Below are positions 8,517 to 15,860 of a DNA stretch of 64,000 nucleotides, piece by piece. Source of the stretch: Streptacidiphilus sp. P02-A3a. GTDB lineage: Bacteria; Actinomycetota; Actinomycetes; Streptomycetales; Streptomycetaceae. The notes below the pieces were generated by a model that worked only from the letters and a program-made list of their open reading frames with translations, searched no databases and had not been told where the DNA came from. Where the stretch lies: NCBI RefSeq assembly GCF_014084105.1, contig NZ_CP048289.1, positions 3,543,922-3,607,921 of the forward strand, read 5' to 3'. Position 1 is the first letter of the stretch, and every line of letters begins with the position of its first letter. The translations under genes and the position numbers were made by a program.

Positions 8517-9331
8517 GCGGGATCGACGGACCGGCGCTGCTGATCTGCCTGGCCGCGAGCCTGGGGGCGGCCGCCGCGGTGATGCTCGCGGCCTTCGCGG
8601 TGGGCGTGCGCACGGGCGTCCACCGGTACGTCGACGCGGCCTGGGGGCTGGCCTTCGGCGCGGTCGCGGGCACCGGCTACGGGCTGTCGGCGGGGCACGG
8701 CGACCCCGGGCGGCGGCTGCTGGTCCTGGTCCTGGTGCTGGTGTGGGGGCTGCGGCTGTCCGGGCACATCCTCCGGCGCGGCCGGGGCGCGCCGGAGGAC
8801 CCCCGCTACCAGCGGATGCTGGCCAAGGCCCCGCCGGAGCGGCGTACCCGGTACGCGCTGCGGATGGTCTACGGGCTACAGGCCGCCATCGTCTGGCTGG
8901 TGTCGCTGCCGGTGCAGGTGGCACTGTTCGTCCCCCGCCCGCCCGGCGCGCTGTGCTGGGCGGGCACCGCGCTGTGGGCCGTGGGCCTGGGCTTCGAGGC
9001 CGTCGGCGACCGGCAGTTGGCCCGGTTCCGGGCCGACCCGGCGAACCGCGGCCGGGTGCTGGACCACGGCCTGTGGCGGTACACCCGGCACCCCAACTAC
9101 TTCGGCGACGCCTGCGTGTGGTGGGGGCTGTTCCTGTGCGTCGCCGACACCCCGCTCGGCTGGGCCACCCTGCCGGGGCCGCTGCTGATGACCTACCTGC
9201 TCGCCAACGGCAGCGGGAAACCGATGCTGGAGCGGCAGTTGCGGGAGAGCAAACCCGGCTGGGCCGACTACGCCGCCCGAACCAGCGGCTTCCTGCCGCT
9301 GCCCCCGCGCCGCCCCCGACCGCACCCCTGA
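8513..9331 (+). CDS. DUF1295 (steroid 5-alpha-reductase-like) membrane protein
   Basis: A 272-residue integral membrane protein with about six hydrophobic helices. The C-terminal part carries the DUF1295/isoprenylcysteine methyltransferase-like signature: GRVLDHGLWRYTRHPNYFGD, then LLMTYLLANGSGKPMLE. These proteins are NAD(P)H-dependent reductases or related lipid-modifying enzymes. ATG at 8513 overlaps the Cfa-type gene by 4 bases, so it belongs to the same operon. It is probably the last of the coupled set; an 80-base gap separates it from the photolyase gene. Confidence 0.85.
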   Translation: MSGIDGPALLICLAASLGAAAAVMLAAFAVGVRTGVHRYVDAAWGLAFGAVAGTGYGLSAGHGDPGRRLLVLVLVLVWGLRLSGHILRRGRGAPEDPRYQRMLAKAPPERRTRYALRMVYGLQAAIVWLVSLPVQVALFVPRPPGALCWAGTALWAVGLGFEAVGDRQLARFRADPANRGRVLDHGLWRYTRHPNYFGDACVWWGLFLCVADTPLGWATLPGPLLMTYLLANGSGKPMLERQLRESKPGWADYAARTSGFLPLPPRRPRPHP

Positions 9332-9411
9332 GCCCCTGATCCCCGACCACTGAGCCCGCCAACTGAGCCCGACAGAGCTCCCACGAAAGACCCTGGAAGG
9401 ACAGAACCACC

Positions 9412-10785
9412 GTGCCCGACGGCGTCTCCATCGCCCTGCTCACCTGTGACCTGCGGGTGCACGACAACCCGGTGCTGCACGCCGCCGCCAGGGACACGGC
9501 GACCGTGCCGCTGTTCGTCCTGGACGACGCCGTGCGCGAGGCCGGGTTCGTGCCGCCGAACCGCGCCGCCTTCCTCGCCGACTGCCTGGAGGACCTGGAC
9601 CGCTCGCTGCGTGACCGGGGCGGTTCGCTGCTGGTGCTGGCCGGTGACGCGGTCGAGCAGACCGCCCGGCTGGCCGACGCGCTGGGCGCCGCCCGGGTGC
9701 ATCTCGCCGAGGGGGTCAGCGGCTTCGCGCAGCACCGCGAGCAGCGGCTGCGCGCGCTGCTGGGGCCGAGACTGACGATCCATCAGGCCGTCGCGACCAC
9801 GGTCGCGCCCGGTGCGCTGCTGCCCGGCGGGCGCGACCACTACGCGGTCTTCGGTGCCTACCACCGCCGTTGGCTGCTCGCCGAGCGGCGCGCCCCGCTG
9901 CCCGTGCCACGGAAACTGACGGTTCCTCAACTGCCTTGGCCGGGGCTGGAACAGGCGGAGGTGCGAGCGCGGCTGGCGGCGGCCGGGCGGCCCGCGCCCG
10001 GGTTGCTGCCGGGCGGCGAGAGCCAGGGTCGGCGACGGCTGCGGTCCTGGGTCGGCTCGAACGCGGTGGCCGCCTATCCGGAGCTCCAGGACGACCTCGC
10101 CGCCGACGGCACCTCGCGGCTGTCGCCCTACCTGCACTTCGGCTGCGTGTCCGCGACCGAGGCCGCGCACCGGGCGACCAAGGAGGGCTCCCCGGGCGCG
10201 GAGGCGTTCCTGCGGCAGCTGGCCTGGCGCGACTTCCACCACCAGTTGCTCGCCGCCCGCCCCGACTGCGCCCGCGCCGACTACCGTCCGCGCCAGGACC
10301 ACTGGCGCTCGGCCCCGGCCGAACTGGAGGCCTGGCGCGCCGGACGCACCGGTTACCCGCTGGTGGACGCGGGCATGCGGCAGCTGCTGCACGAGGGCTG
10401 GATGCACAACCGGGCGCGGATGATCACCGCGAGCTTCCTCAGCAAGACCCTCTACCTGGACTGGCGGGCCGGGGCCGAGCACTTCCTGCGCCACCTGGTC
10501 GACGGCGACGTGGCCAACAACCAGCTCAACTGGCAGTGGGTCGCCGGGACCGGCACCGACACCCGGCCGAACCGGGTGCTCAACCCGCTGCGCCAGGCCG
10601 ACCGCTTCGACCCGCGGGGGGACTACGTCCGGCGCTGGGTCCCGGAGCTGGCCGCCGTCGCCGGGCCCGCTGTGCACCGGCCCTGGGAGCTGGACGCCGC
10701 CGAGCGGGCCCGGCTGGACTACCCGGAGCCGCTGGTCGCCCTGGACGCGGCGCTGACCCGGTTCCGCCTGGCCCGGGGTCTGTGA
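9412..10785 (+). CDS. phr: Deoxyribodipyrimidine photolyase (class I)
   Basis: A light-driven DNA repair flavoenzyme that reverses cyclobutane pyrimidine dimers, 457 residues. The N-terminal antenna-binding alpha/beta domain (about 1-140) is followed by the helical FAD domain with LRQLAWRDFHHQLLA, the HNRARMITASFLSK block and the strongly conserved DGDVANNQLNWQWVAGTGTD stretch. GTG start at 9412 follows GGAAGGA by about 12 bases. It follows the lipid-modification operon on the same strand; pairing of cfa-type genes with photolyase is known in photo-oxidative-stress regulons of proteobacteria, so shared induction by light or singlet oxygen is plausible but inferred. Confidence 0.93.
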   Translation: MPDGVSIALLTCDLRVHDNPVLHAAARDTATVPLFVLDDAVREAGFVPPNRAAFLADCLEDLDRSLRDRGGSLLVLAGDAVEQTARLADALGAARVHLAEGVSGFAQHREQRLRALLGPRLTIHQAVATTVAPGALLPGGRDHYAVFGAYHRRWLLAERRAPLPVPRKLTVPQLPWPGLEQAEVRARLAAAGRPAPGLLPGGESQGRRRLRSWVGSNAVAAYPELQDDLAADGTSRLSPYLHFGCVSATEAAHRATKEGSPGAEAFLRQLAWRDFHHQLLAARPDCARADYRPRQDHWRSAPAELEAWRAGRTGYPLVDAGMRQLLHEGWMHNRARMITASFLSKTLYLDWRAGAEHFLRHLVDGDVANNQLNWQWVAGTGTDTRPNRVLNPLRQADRFDPRGDYVRRWVPELAAVAGPAVHRPWELDAAERARLDYPEPLVALDAALTRFRLARGL

Positions 10786-10874
10786 CCGGGGCCTGACCGG
10801 GTCCTGGCCGGGGGGTCTGCCGGGGTGTCGAATCGGATGGACTGGGCCGGGCCGCGGCTGCCAGGATGCCGGGC

Positions 10875-11381
10875 ATGAGCGAGCAGAGCACCGCCGGTAC
10901 CACCGGTGACGACGAGGTGAGGGTCCGCCGGGCCGGGCCCGGCGACGAGGCGGAGGTGGTGCGGCTGCGCGAGCTGATGAGCTCGACGCTGTTCGGCCCC
11001 GGCGCGGAGGGCCCGTGGACCGGCGAGGCGATGGCCCGGCTGGCCCGCTGGCTGGCCGACCCGGACGCGGCCACCGCCGTCTTCGTGGTCGACGCCCCGG
11101 ACGGCGCCGGCCTGGCCGCGAGCGTGATCGGCACCTACAGCGAGCGGCTGCCCAGCGCGCGCAACCCCGCCGGCCTGTCCGGCTACGTGTACGGGGTGTC
11201 CACCGATCCGCGCTGGCAGCGCCGGGGCTTCTCGCGGGCCGCGATGACCGCGCTGCTGGACTGGTTCGACCGGTGCGGGGTGGTCCGGATCGACCTGCAC
11301 GCCAGCGAGTTCGGCGAGGGCCTCTACCGCAAGCTCGGCTTCGCCGAGACCCGCGGCGCGGCACTCTCCGCCCACCGCTGA
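10875..11381 (+). CDS. GNAT family N-acetyltransferase
   Basis: A 168-residue acetyl-CoA-dependent acyltransferase. The fold is recognised from VRRAGPGDEAEVVRLRELM at the start and the acetyl-CoA loop in VYGVSTDPRWQRRGFSRAAM (Q/R-x-x-G-x-G/S/A type RRGFSRA). The end, LHASEFGEGLYRKLGFAET, is the usual last GNAT strand-helix. ATG 10875 is preferred over ATG 10866 because AGGA (10863-10866) lies 8 bases before it. The substrate is unknown. It converges on the hydrolase gene at 11461. Confidence 0.85.
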   Translation: MSEQSTAGTTGDDEVRVRRAGPGDEAEVVRLRELMSSTLFGPGAEGPWTGEAMARLARWLADPDAATAVFVVDAPDGAGLAASVIGTYSERLPSARNPAGLSGYVYGVSTDPRWQRRGFSRAAMTALLDWFDRCGVVRIDLHASEFGEGLYRKLGFAETRGAALSAHR

Positions 11382-11460
11382 ACCGCCGTTGAACCCCCGC
11401 CGACCGCCGCCGACCACCGCCGCAGCGCTCACGGGGACGCCCGCCGCGAGCGTCCGGCGG

Positions 11461-12174
11461 TCACCCGCGCGGCAGTGGCAGCTCCAGGCCGCGCGGGTCG
11501 GCCCCGCGCAGCGCCAGCGCCTCGGCCGCCGGTTCCGGCAGCGTGGCCAGCCCCAGCACCCCGAGCGCCAGGCGGCTCGCCGCGCCGTGCCAGTCGCCCG
11601 CCCGCCGCAGCATCGCGTGCCCGCCGCCCGGCACCGAGTAGCCGCACACCCGGGCCCCGGACGCCCTGGCCCGCAGCGCCAGCGCCCTGGCCTCGATGGG
11701 GTCGGTGACCCGGTCGGCCGCGCCGTGCACCAGCGCCACCGCGCGCCCGGCCAGCTGCTCGCAGGGCTCTCCCTGCGGCCACCAGGGGGCCAGTGCCACC
11801 ACCCCCGCGACCGAGGGGTGCCCGGCCGCGCGCAGCGCCGCCCGGCCGCCCATGGAGTGCCCGACCAGCACCACCGGCACCGGCCCGCGGTCGGCGGCGA
11901 ACCGTTCCAGCGCGGTCAGTGCGTCCCGGGCGGCGTCGGCGCGCGGCCCGTTCCAGCCGCGGCAGCGGTACACCACCTCGCCGACGGCGACGTCCCGGTC
12001 GCGGGCCAGCCGGTCGAGCGCGGCCACGAACGGCAGCATCCGCAGCCGCGCCGGAGCCCAGCGACCCGGCGGCCGGACCCCCTCCACCTGGCCGCCGTGC
12101 AGGACCAGCACCGCCGCGGCGGCCCGCTGCGGCTCGGCGTGCCAGCGTACGCCGGGTGTTGCCGACGGCTCCAT
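11461..12174 (-). CDS. Alpha/beta hydrolase
   Basis: A 237-residue cytoplasmic serine hydrolase. The oxyanion region VLVLHGG comes early, the nucleophile elbow GHSMGG sits in the middle, the acid is probably the Asp in HGAADRVTDP, and the catalytic His is in GGGHAMLRR. This compact form resembles small carboxylesterase or dienelactone-hydrolase-like proteins of actinobacteria; no substrate can be named. The ATG at 12174 has GGAGG 7 bases upstream. It is the last gene of a minus-strand run that starts with the DUF4331 operon, 25 bases after the preceding stop. Confidence 0.85.
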   Translation of the reverse strand: MEPSATPGVRWHAEPQRAAAAVLVLHGGQVEGVRPPGRWAPARLRMLPFVAALDRLARDRDVAVGEVVYRCRGWNGPRADAARDALTALERFAADRGPVPVVLVGHSMGGRAALRAAGHPSVAGVVALAPWWPQGEPCEQLAGRAVALVHGAADRVTDPIEARALALRARASGARVCGYSVPGGGHAMLRRAGDWHGAASRLALGVLGLATLPEPAAEALALRGADPRGLELPLPRG

Positions 12175-12199
12175 GGGCGCCTCCGCGCGGTGGGTCGGG

Positions 12200-12535
12200 T
12201 CAGGTCCAGTGGTACTCGCTCACTCCGCCGCCGGGGACGGTGACGACGGACTCGACGGTGTTCCTGTCCCGCCAGACCGTGTACTCGCCCGCGGCCAGCG
12301 GGGTGATGACGACGCAGTACACAGTACGGTCCGGCAGCCGCCGGGGTCGCACCGCGGCGTGCGTGCGCCGCAGCGGCTCGCCGACCGGGCTGACCTCGAT
12401 CTCCTGGCCGTCCTGCGCCGGGCCGGTGTGGATCACCAGCGCGCCGGTGTCCGCGCCGATGTCGAGCACCACGCTGCCCTCGGTGGAGGGCGGGGGCAGC
12501 GGGGCGTGGGTGTGCGGGTGGGTGTGCTCGGTCAC
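12200..12535 (-). CDS. Conserved hypothetical protein, His-rich N-terminus
   Basis: A 111-residue protein I do not recognise. It begins with a His/Pro-rich segment (MTEHTHPHTHAPLPPP, six His counted through residue 12 region) followed by a beta-rich body (VVLDIGADTGALVIHTG, then EYTVWRDRNTVESVVTVPGG), with no signal peptide or membrane helix. The start is well supported by GAGGAGG just upstream. It lies downstream of DUF4331, separated by a large hairpin. The His cluster could bind a metal, but nothing else in the sequence supports that. Confidence 0.7.
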   Translation of the reverse strand: MTEHTHPHTHAPLPPPSTEGSVVLDIGADTGALVIHTGPAQDGQEIEVSPVGEPLRRTHAAVRPRRLPDRTVYCVVITPLAAGEYTVWRDRNTVESVVTVPGGGVSEYHWT

Positions 12536-12553
12536 GGTTCCTCCTCAGGGCAA

Positions 12554-12597
12554 GGGCGCGGCCGGTCGGCGCGCGGCTGCGCCGGTCGGCCGCGCCC
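12554..12597 (-). terminator. Large hairpin between the DUF4331 gene and the 111-residue gene
   Basis: An 11-bp perfect outer stem (GGGCGCGGCCG, 12554-12564, with 12587-12597) extends inward through a 2-bp mismatch by six more pairs around a GCGGCT loop. It begins 25 bases past the DUF4331 stop and probably ends or attenuates that transcript. Confidence 0.6.
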
Positions 12598-12621
12598 GGG
12601 TGTGCGGGGCGGTGCGAAGGG

Positions 12622-14016
12622 TCAGGACGGGTTGTAGAAGCCGTCGTACGGCAGCCCCAGGTACGGGAACTCGCGCAGGTACGGGTTCTTCACGTCGGCC
12701 GGGGTGAGCCCGTCGGTGACCAGCCCGGCGGCGCCGTCGGGGACGTAGCTCTTGTCGACCAGCGGGTAGGTCACCCCGGCGATGGCGCGCAGCTCCACGG
12801 TCACCACGTCGTCGAAGACCCGGCGCCCGTTCGGGAAGCCCGCCGGGTCGCCGCCGATCAGCCCGAGGATCTTCGGCTTCTTCGCGGGCGGCACCGCCAC
12901 GTTGAGCCGCAGCATGTCCGCCTGGGTCGAGCCGGTGTAGTTCTGGAAGCCGGGCACGATGCCGCTGGGGATGCCGGTGAGCAGGATGGCCAGCAGGTCC
13001 GCCCGGCTCGTCCCGGCCTTGACCAGGCCCTCCAGCTTCGGGAACACCCCGGGGTAGAGCCCCGGCAGCAGCGCGGCCAGCTCCGGCTTGGCGACGTACT
13101 CGGCGAACAGCTTGTCGTCGGCGGGCGGCAGCGCGTTCCACTGGTCCTTGCGGGCCATCGGCACCAGGACCTCGTTGAACAGCGGGTTCCCCAGCCGGGA
13201 GACCTGCACGAACGGTCCCGACTCGTGGTTGTCGCCGGTGCCGGGCTCGATCACCCGGGCCCGGCGGCGGCTCGCGGTGGTCCACACGCCGATGGTGGCG
13301 CGCGGGTCCTCGACGTTGCTGCCGTTCCAGCCGCCCCGGGTGAGCTCGCCGATCGGCAGCTGGAGCGCCAGGCTGTGCACGTTCAGCTCCTTGGTGGTGT
13401 TCACCCCCGGCGCCGCCTTGTCGAAGATGTGCAGGCCGAACTGGTTGTGCAGCTCCTGGAAGGGCCGCAGGTTCGCCAGGTCGAAGATGGCCCCGAGGTC
13501 GACGTAGAAGCCCTCGGCGCGCTGTCCGACGAAGACCTTCCGGCCCCGGCCGAGGCCGTGCACCGCCTCGTCGGCCAGCTTCCGGTAGTCCGGGGTGGAC
13601 AGCGGGCCGATGTTGCACGGCGGACTGGCCAGGTCCCGGCCCAGCACGGTGCTGCGGCCCCCGGCCTCGACCCGGGTCAGCGTGTAGGTCTGCCGACGGT
13701 TCCAGTTCGGCGAGTCCAGCGAGTGGATCGGGCCGGTGTTGTAGAGGAAGGTGTCGGGGTTGCGCAGGTGGGTGGTGAAGTCGAACTGGTAGGTGACGTC
13801 GGGCCGGCCGTCACCGGTGTTGTCGATGTGGATCTCGTACCGGACGTCATCGCCGAACTCGAAGAAGTTCGGTCCGGACGCCGCGCCCTGGAGCGGGATG
13901 TAGTTGGCGATCAGGGTGACCGTGGTGCAGTCGTCGGGGCTGACGAAGGCGTACACGTCGGTGCTGTCCGCCACCGGGTCCTTGGAGATCTCGGGGGCTT
14001 CGCGGTGGGACGACAT
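12622..14016 (-). CDS. DUF4331 domain-containing protein
   Basis: A 464-residue protein of the DUF4331 family, recognised from the N-terminus SSHREAPEISKDPVADSTDVY and the PNFFEFGDDVRYEIHIDN and GIVPGFQNYTGSTQADMLRLN blocks. The family has no settled biochemical role. No signal peptide is visible on this copy, which starts directly with the domain (ATG 14016, purine-rich upstream region). It lies 37 bases downstream of a small Tat-exported protein on the same strand and the two probably share a transcript. Full length for the family. Confidence 0.88.
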   Translation of the reverse strand: MSSHREAPEISKDPVADSTDVYAFVSPDDCTTVTLIANYIPLQGAASGPNFFEFGDDVRYEIHIDNTGDGRPDVTYQFDFTTHLRNPDTFLYNTGPIHSLDSPNWNRRQTYTLTRVEAGGRSTVLGRDLASPPCNIGPLSTPDYRKLADEAVHGLGRGRKVFVGQRAEGFYVDLGAIFDLANLRPFQELHNQFGLHIFDKAAPGVNTTKELNVHSLALQLPIGELTRGGWNGSNVEDPRATIGVWTTASRRRARVIEPGTGDNHESGPFVQVSRLGNPLFNEVLVPMARKDQWNALPPADDKLFAEYVAKPELAALLPGLYPGVFPKLEGLVKAGTSRADLLAILLTGIPSGIVPGFQNYTGSTQADMLRLNVAVPPAKKPKILGLIGGDPAGFPNGRRVFDDVVTVELRAIAGVTYPLVDKSYVPDGAAGLVTDGLTPADVKNPYLREFPYLGLPYDGFYNPS

Positions 14017-14053
14017 GGGTGTCCTTGCTGGAGAGGTCGTGGATGGGGAGGGG

Positions 14054-14380
14054 TCAGCGGGCGGCGTTGCGCAGGGCGGCGGCGAGACCGGGGTCCAGCA
14101 CCCGGCGGTGCCGCTCGCCCTGGAAGACGTCGAGCGCGCCGGACTTCGGGTCGTGCAGGTGCACGATCAGCGGCTCGGCGGCTTCGCCCGCGGGCGCCGG
14201 GGCCAGCGCGGTCGCGGCGTCGTCCTGCTTCGGCGCGGCGGCGGCGGTTCCGGCCGCGCCGCTCAGCAGCGTCCCGGCGGCGAGGCCGACGGCCCCGGCT
14301 CCGGCGGCGTTGCGGATCAGGCCGCGTCGGGACAGTGCCGACGGCGTCTCTTTTTCGGGCAGGGGGGAGTCAGGGGACAT
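14054..14380 (-). CDS. Tat-exported small protein upstream of DUF4331
   Basis: A 108-residue protein with a twin-arginine signal (ALSRRGLIRNAAGAGAVGLA, about residues 16-35) and an AAAAP cleavage region near residue 54. The mature part is short (about 55 residues) and contains EPLIVHLHDPKSGALDVFQG. The start ATG 14380 is chosen over longer in-frame versions because it puts the Tat motif in its normal place and has GGAGCGAGA upstream. It heads the DUF4331 operon; a Tat passenger of this size next to DUF4331 suggests a small cofactor-binding or envelope protein. Function unknown. Confidence 0.75.
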   Translation of the reverse strand: MSPDSPLPEKETPSALSRRGLIRNAAGAGAVGLAAGTLLSGAAGTAAAAPKQDDAATALAPAPAGEAAEPLIVHLHDPKSGALDVFQGERHRRVLDPGLAAALRNAAR

Positions 14381-14813
14381 TCTCGCTCCATCGGTGTGGG
14401 GAATGGCGGACACACGGTCTGAGAATTCACCGGGGCGCAGCGGTAATTCAGACAATCGATGCGCGGACGCGCCCCGGCCGGATCGTGGCAGACGAGCTGC
14501 GGCCAAATCGAAGTGAATCCCGGTGGCAGTCCCAGGTCAAGGAGCCGCGCCCCGATGGCGGAGCCGAATCACCGGTAAATCCCAGAACGCGGCCAATCCG
14601 CCTGCCGCCCGGCCGCGAAGAACGGATGGCAGACATATTTCGGGAGGTGGTGAACGGGCCGGAAAAGAGATCAACGGACTATTTCCCGGGTTCCGCTCAG
14701 CGCGTCGCCGCCCAGGCGCCGCGCCGGTCGCGGCTGCGTTCGCGCGCCCGTCCGCGGCGGACGATCGCTGCCGCCGAGGGGCGGAGTCCGGGCCGCGGCC
14801 GCACAATGGCGGC
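14381..14813 (+). other. 433-base divergent intergenic region
   Basis: No gene. It is noticeably less GC-rich in 14395-14690 than the surrounding coding DNA and must hold the promoter of the Tat protein/DUF4331 operon on the minus strand and of the 73-residue gene on the plus strand. I could not assign a convincing -35/-10 pair. Confidence 0.5.
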
Positions 14814-15035
14814 ATGAGCGACAGCACCAATCCCGATGCGCAGCACCACCTGGTCGAGGTCGCCGAGTTCAACTCGGACACCCGCTACCGGCTGGTCCGG
14901 TTGATGGGTGTCGGCTGGGAGCCGATGGGGGAGACCGAGTTCGAGGCCCGGGTGCGCCTGGTGTTCCCGGACATCGACCTGCACGATCCGGGCCAGGTCC
15001 ACTGGGCGGACCGCCCGGGGGAGTGGCCCCGGTAG
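14814..15035 (+). CDS. Small conserved hypothetical protein (73 aa)
   Basis: A 73-residue soluble, acidic protein with regular alpha/beta composition (VEVAEFNSDTRYRLVRLM, then FEARVRLVFPDIDLHDPGQV). The codon use is typical of genuine genes in this window (strong third-position G/C). I do not recognise a domain. The ATG at 14814 has only a weak site (GGCGG). It stands alone between two noncoding stretches. Confidence 0.6.
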   Translation: MSDSTNPDAQHHLVEVAEFNSDTRYRLVRLMGVGWEPMGETEFEARVRLVFPDIDLHDPGQVHWADRPGEWPR

Positions 15036-15355
15036 TTCCGGGCTGCCGACGGGATTCGACGCCGGAATCCCTGGCGGGAAACATTGTGTACATGACATCA
15101 TGGGGGCGACCTCTTCGGCGCCGGTCGCAACCCGCCGATCGGGACGGTAGCCCCGCCACTCTCTGGGAAGTGGCGGGGCACCCTACCCGCCCGTAGCCGC
15201 GCGCCCCCGGCCGCCCCGACGGGCCGATCCGTCCGGCGCGGCGCAGACTGGTGGCATCGGCTCCCCGAGCATCGCCCGGTTCCCCGCCGCGCTGTCGGAC
15301 CTTCCCCTGGACACCGCGCCGTCGAACATCGCCTCTCCGAACGGCGGTGACCACG
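15036..15355 (+). other. 320-base intergenic region with a hairpin
   Basis: Contains a 16-codon open frame (15100-15150, starting MGATSSAPVA) whose stop directly abuts the 10-bp hairpin at 15151-15178. Otherwise no gene is seen. The arrangement could be a leader-plus-terminator element or simply the terminator of the 73-residue gene. Confidence 0.4.
15151..15178 (+). terminator. 10-bp hairpin
   Basis: Perfect inverted repeat CCCCGCCACT (15151-15160) with AGTGGCGGGG (15169-15178) around an 8-base loop, about 115 bases after the 73-residue gene. Confidence 0.55.
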
Positions 15356-15817
15356 ATGACCACGCCGCAGCCCGCCCCGCCGCCGCGACCCGGTTCCGGC
15401 CGCCCGCCGGTGCCGGGACCGACCTGGAGCCCGTTCCGGGTCACCGTGCTGGTCCTGCTCGCGATCCTGGCCCTGGCCGCCGTGGCCTACGGCGCCGCCC
15501 ACGTCTCCTCGACCCGGGCCGGCAGCCCGGTCCCGGCCGTCGCGGGCCCCGGCGACTGCGTCGCGCTGGCGTCGCCCACGCCGACCCAGGCCGCGGGCCG
15601 GGCGGCGCCCGAGGCCGGTCAGCCGGTCCGGCTGGTGGACTGCGACAGCACCCAGGCCCGGTACACCGTGATCCAGGTGTTCCCGGCCGGTACCGACGTG
15701 CGCCGCTGCGCGGAGGTCCCCGGGGCGGAGTTCGCGCTGTCGCAGCGGGTCGGCGTCCACTCGGCGCTGGTCTGCGCCGAGCACTCGGACGTCCAGGGCC
15801 GCGCCCAGAACGAGTGA
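15356..15817 (+). CDS. Membrane-anchored LppU/SCO3897-like protein
   Basis: A 153-residue protein with a proline-rich cytoplasmic N-terminus, one transmembrane helix (VTVLVLLAILALAAVAYGAA, about residues 28-47) and an extracytoplasmic domain. The domain has four Cys and the pattern GDCVALA ... VRLVDCDSTQARYTVIQVF ... CAEVPG ... LVCAEH, typical of a family of streptomycete secreted or anchored proteins labelled LppU/SCO3897. Function unknown. ATG 15356 is used; GTG 15347 is an alternative. It is followed by a strong hairpin and converges on the phospholipase gene. Confidence 0.75.
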   Translation: MTTPQPAPPPRPGSGRPPVPGPTWSPFRVTVLVLLAILALAAVAYGAAHVSSTRAGSPVPAVAGPGDCVALASPTPTQAAGRAAPEAGQPVRLVDCDSTQARYTVIQVFPAGTDVRRCAEVPGAEFALSQRVGVHSALVCAEHSDVQGRAQNE

Positions 15818-15843
15818 GGGGCGGGCCGGTGCCGGCCCGCCCC
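15818..15843. terminator. Bidirectional hairpin between convergent genes
   Basis: A 12-bp perfect inverted repeat (GGGGCGGGCCGG with CCGGCCCGCCCC) with a 2-base centre, directly after the stop at 15817 and 17 bases from the stop of the opposing phospholipase gene. Confidence 0.7.
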
Positions 15844-15860
15844 CGCGCTGGTCCGCGTGG

